The notes under the pieces were generated by a model. It saw only the letters and a list, made by a program, of their open reading frames with translations, was not told where the DNA came from and ran no database searches. 64,000 nucleotides of DNA from an uncultured Shimia sp. GTDB lineage: Bacteria > Pseudomonadota > Alphaproteobacteria > Rhodobacterales > Rhodobacteraceae. This document shows positions 63,591 through 64,000 of the stretch, piece by piece. How positions within the stretch are numbered: the first letter of the stretch is position 1; each line of letters starts with the position of its first letter. Location of the stretch: positions 62,001-126,000 of the forward strand of contig NZ_CANLRL010000003.1 in the NCBI RefSeq assembly GCF_947493595.1, read 5' to 3'. Position numbers and translations under genes: made by a program.

Positions 63591-64000
63591 TCACCGCGGC
63601 ATCGGGTTCTTGGCCTTATTGTAGGGATGCCAGTTGGTGATTTCAGGATAGTACATGTCCCGCCATTTGCGCACGCGCGGGTTCATCACCCGCTTCCATA
63701 CGGGGGGGATCATCGCCGCGATCGTCATGATGGGATAGCCAAAGGGCAACTGCGGCGCCTCTGCATCTGTGTAGTTCTGCAACAGCGGGAAGCGGCGATC
63801 CGGCTTATAGTGGTGGTCTGAGTGGCGCTGTAAGTTGATCAACAGCCAATTGGAGGCTTTGTGGGCCGCATTCCAGCTGTGATGCGGTTTCACGTGTTCA
63901 TATTTGCCTTCACCCAAGTGTTTGCGGGTCAGCCCGTAGTGCTCGACGTAGTTCACCAGCTCTAGTTGCCAAATGGCAATCCAAGCCTGCCATATGAACA
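63591..64000 (-). CDS. alkB: Alkane 1-monooxygenase AlkB, C-terminal part (partial)
   Basis: The open frame runs off the right edge; ~136 residues are visible. It holds the last His box LQRHSDHHYKP, the preceding NYVEHYGLTRKHL and SWNAAHKASNWLL, and the family end APQLPFGYPIM and PPVWKRVMNPRVRKWR. AlkB is an integral-membrane di-iron enzyme that hydroxylates n-alkanes to 1-alkanols with rubredoxin as electron donor. The first visible residues (IWQAWIAIWQLELV) are the end of a TM helix. It converges on the cyclase gene. Confidence 0.93.
   Translation of the reverse strand, partial: FIWQAWIAIWQLELVNYVEHYGLTRKHLGEGKYEHVKPHHSWNAAHKASNWLLINLQRHSDHHYKPDRRFPLLQNYTDAEAPQLPFGYPIMTIAAMIPPVWKRVMNPRVRKWRDMYYPEITNWHPYNKAKNPMPR

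Overview
The window looks like chromosomal DNA of a marine Rhodobacterales (Roseobacter-group) alphaproteobacterium. The base composition is GC-rich. Genes sit in tight operons with many 4-base ATGA/GTGA overlaps. An rnhB-ccrM pair is present, with GANTC sites in front of the methyltransferase, and a zur/znuABC zinc locus and an AlkB alkane hydroxylase are also found. This assignment is inferred from gene content; no rRNA gene is present to confirm it.

Layout. 1-4189 (+): the end of thiE, then thiF, a periplasmic pyrimidine-binding protein, tenA, and an ABC ATPase and permease. This is a thiamine biosynthesis and salvage operon. 4368-7276 (+): a hybrid sensor kinase overlapping a PotD-like periplasmic binding protein. 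7301-15119 (-): a translationally coupled exopolysaccharide operon with two Gfo/Idh/MocA plus epimerase pairs (one unfused, one fused into a single protein), two glycosyltransferases, a small hydrolase and a CpsD-like ATPase lacking the Walker A lysine. 15310-25330: further polysaccharide genes: a WecG/TagA-type transferase, an SDR plus GMC oxidoreductase plus OafA-type acyltransferase operon, a hexapeptide acetyltransferase, an O-antigen-ligase-like polymerase, an ExoY-type initiating phosphosugar transferase, and a Wzz-type chain-length protein.

25404-40521 (-) is the most unusual part. It holds a one-module PKS (KS-AT-KR-DH-ACP-TE), a GT2 glycosyltransferase, an NRPS (formyltransferase, condensation-like remnant, adenylation domain split by a luciferase-like monooxygenase, carrier protein) and a phosphopantetheinyl transferase, all chained by 4-base overlaps. 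Just upstream lie a Wzx-like flippase and another GT2. I infer a small hybrid acyl/peptide product connected to a surface glycan or glycolipid. 40615-43575 encodes a large secreted GH-A-like hydrolase with an RTX-like tail.

43762-64000: a beta-lactamase-fold esterase; the Zur-regulated zinc importer; an oligopeptide-type binding protein; a second glycosyltransferase group that includes a duplicated GT92-like protein and a glycosyltransferase carrying an IS3-OrfA-like HTH tail; a LacI regulator; a DUF427-class III cyclase fusion; a membrane-anchored winged-helix regulator; rnhB; ccrM; a strongly structured intergenic region ending in a terminator; a membrane adenylate cyclase; and the 3' part of alkB. 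No rRNA, tRNA, CRISPR array or intact insertion sequence was seen. All family assignments come from reading motifs by eye.
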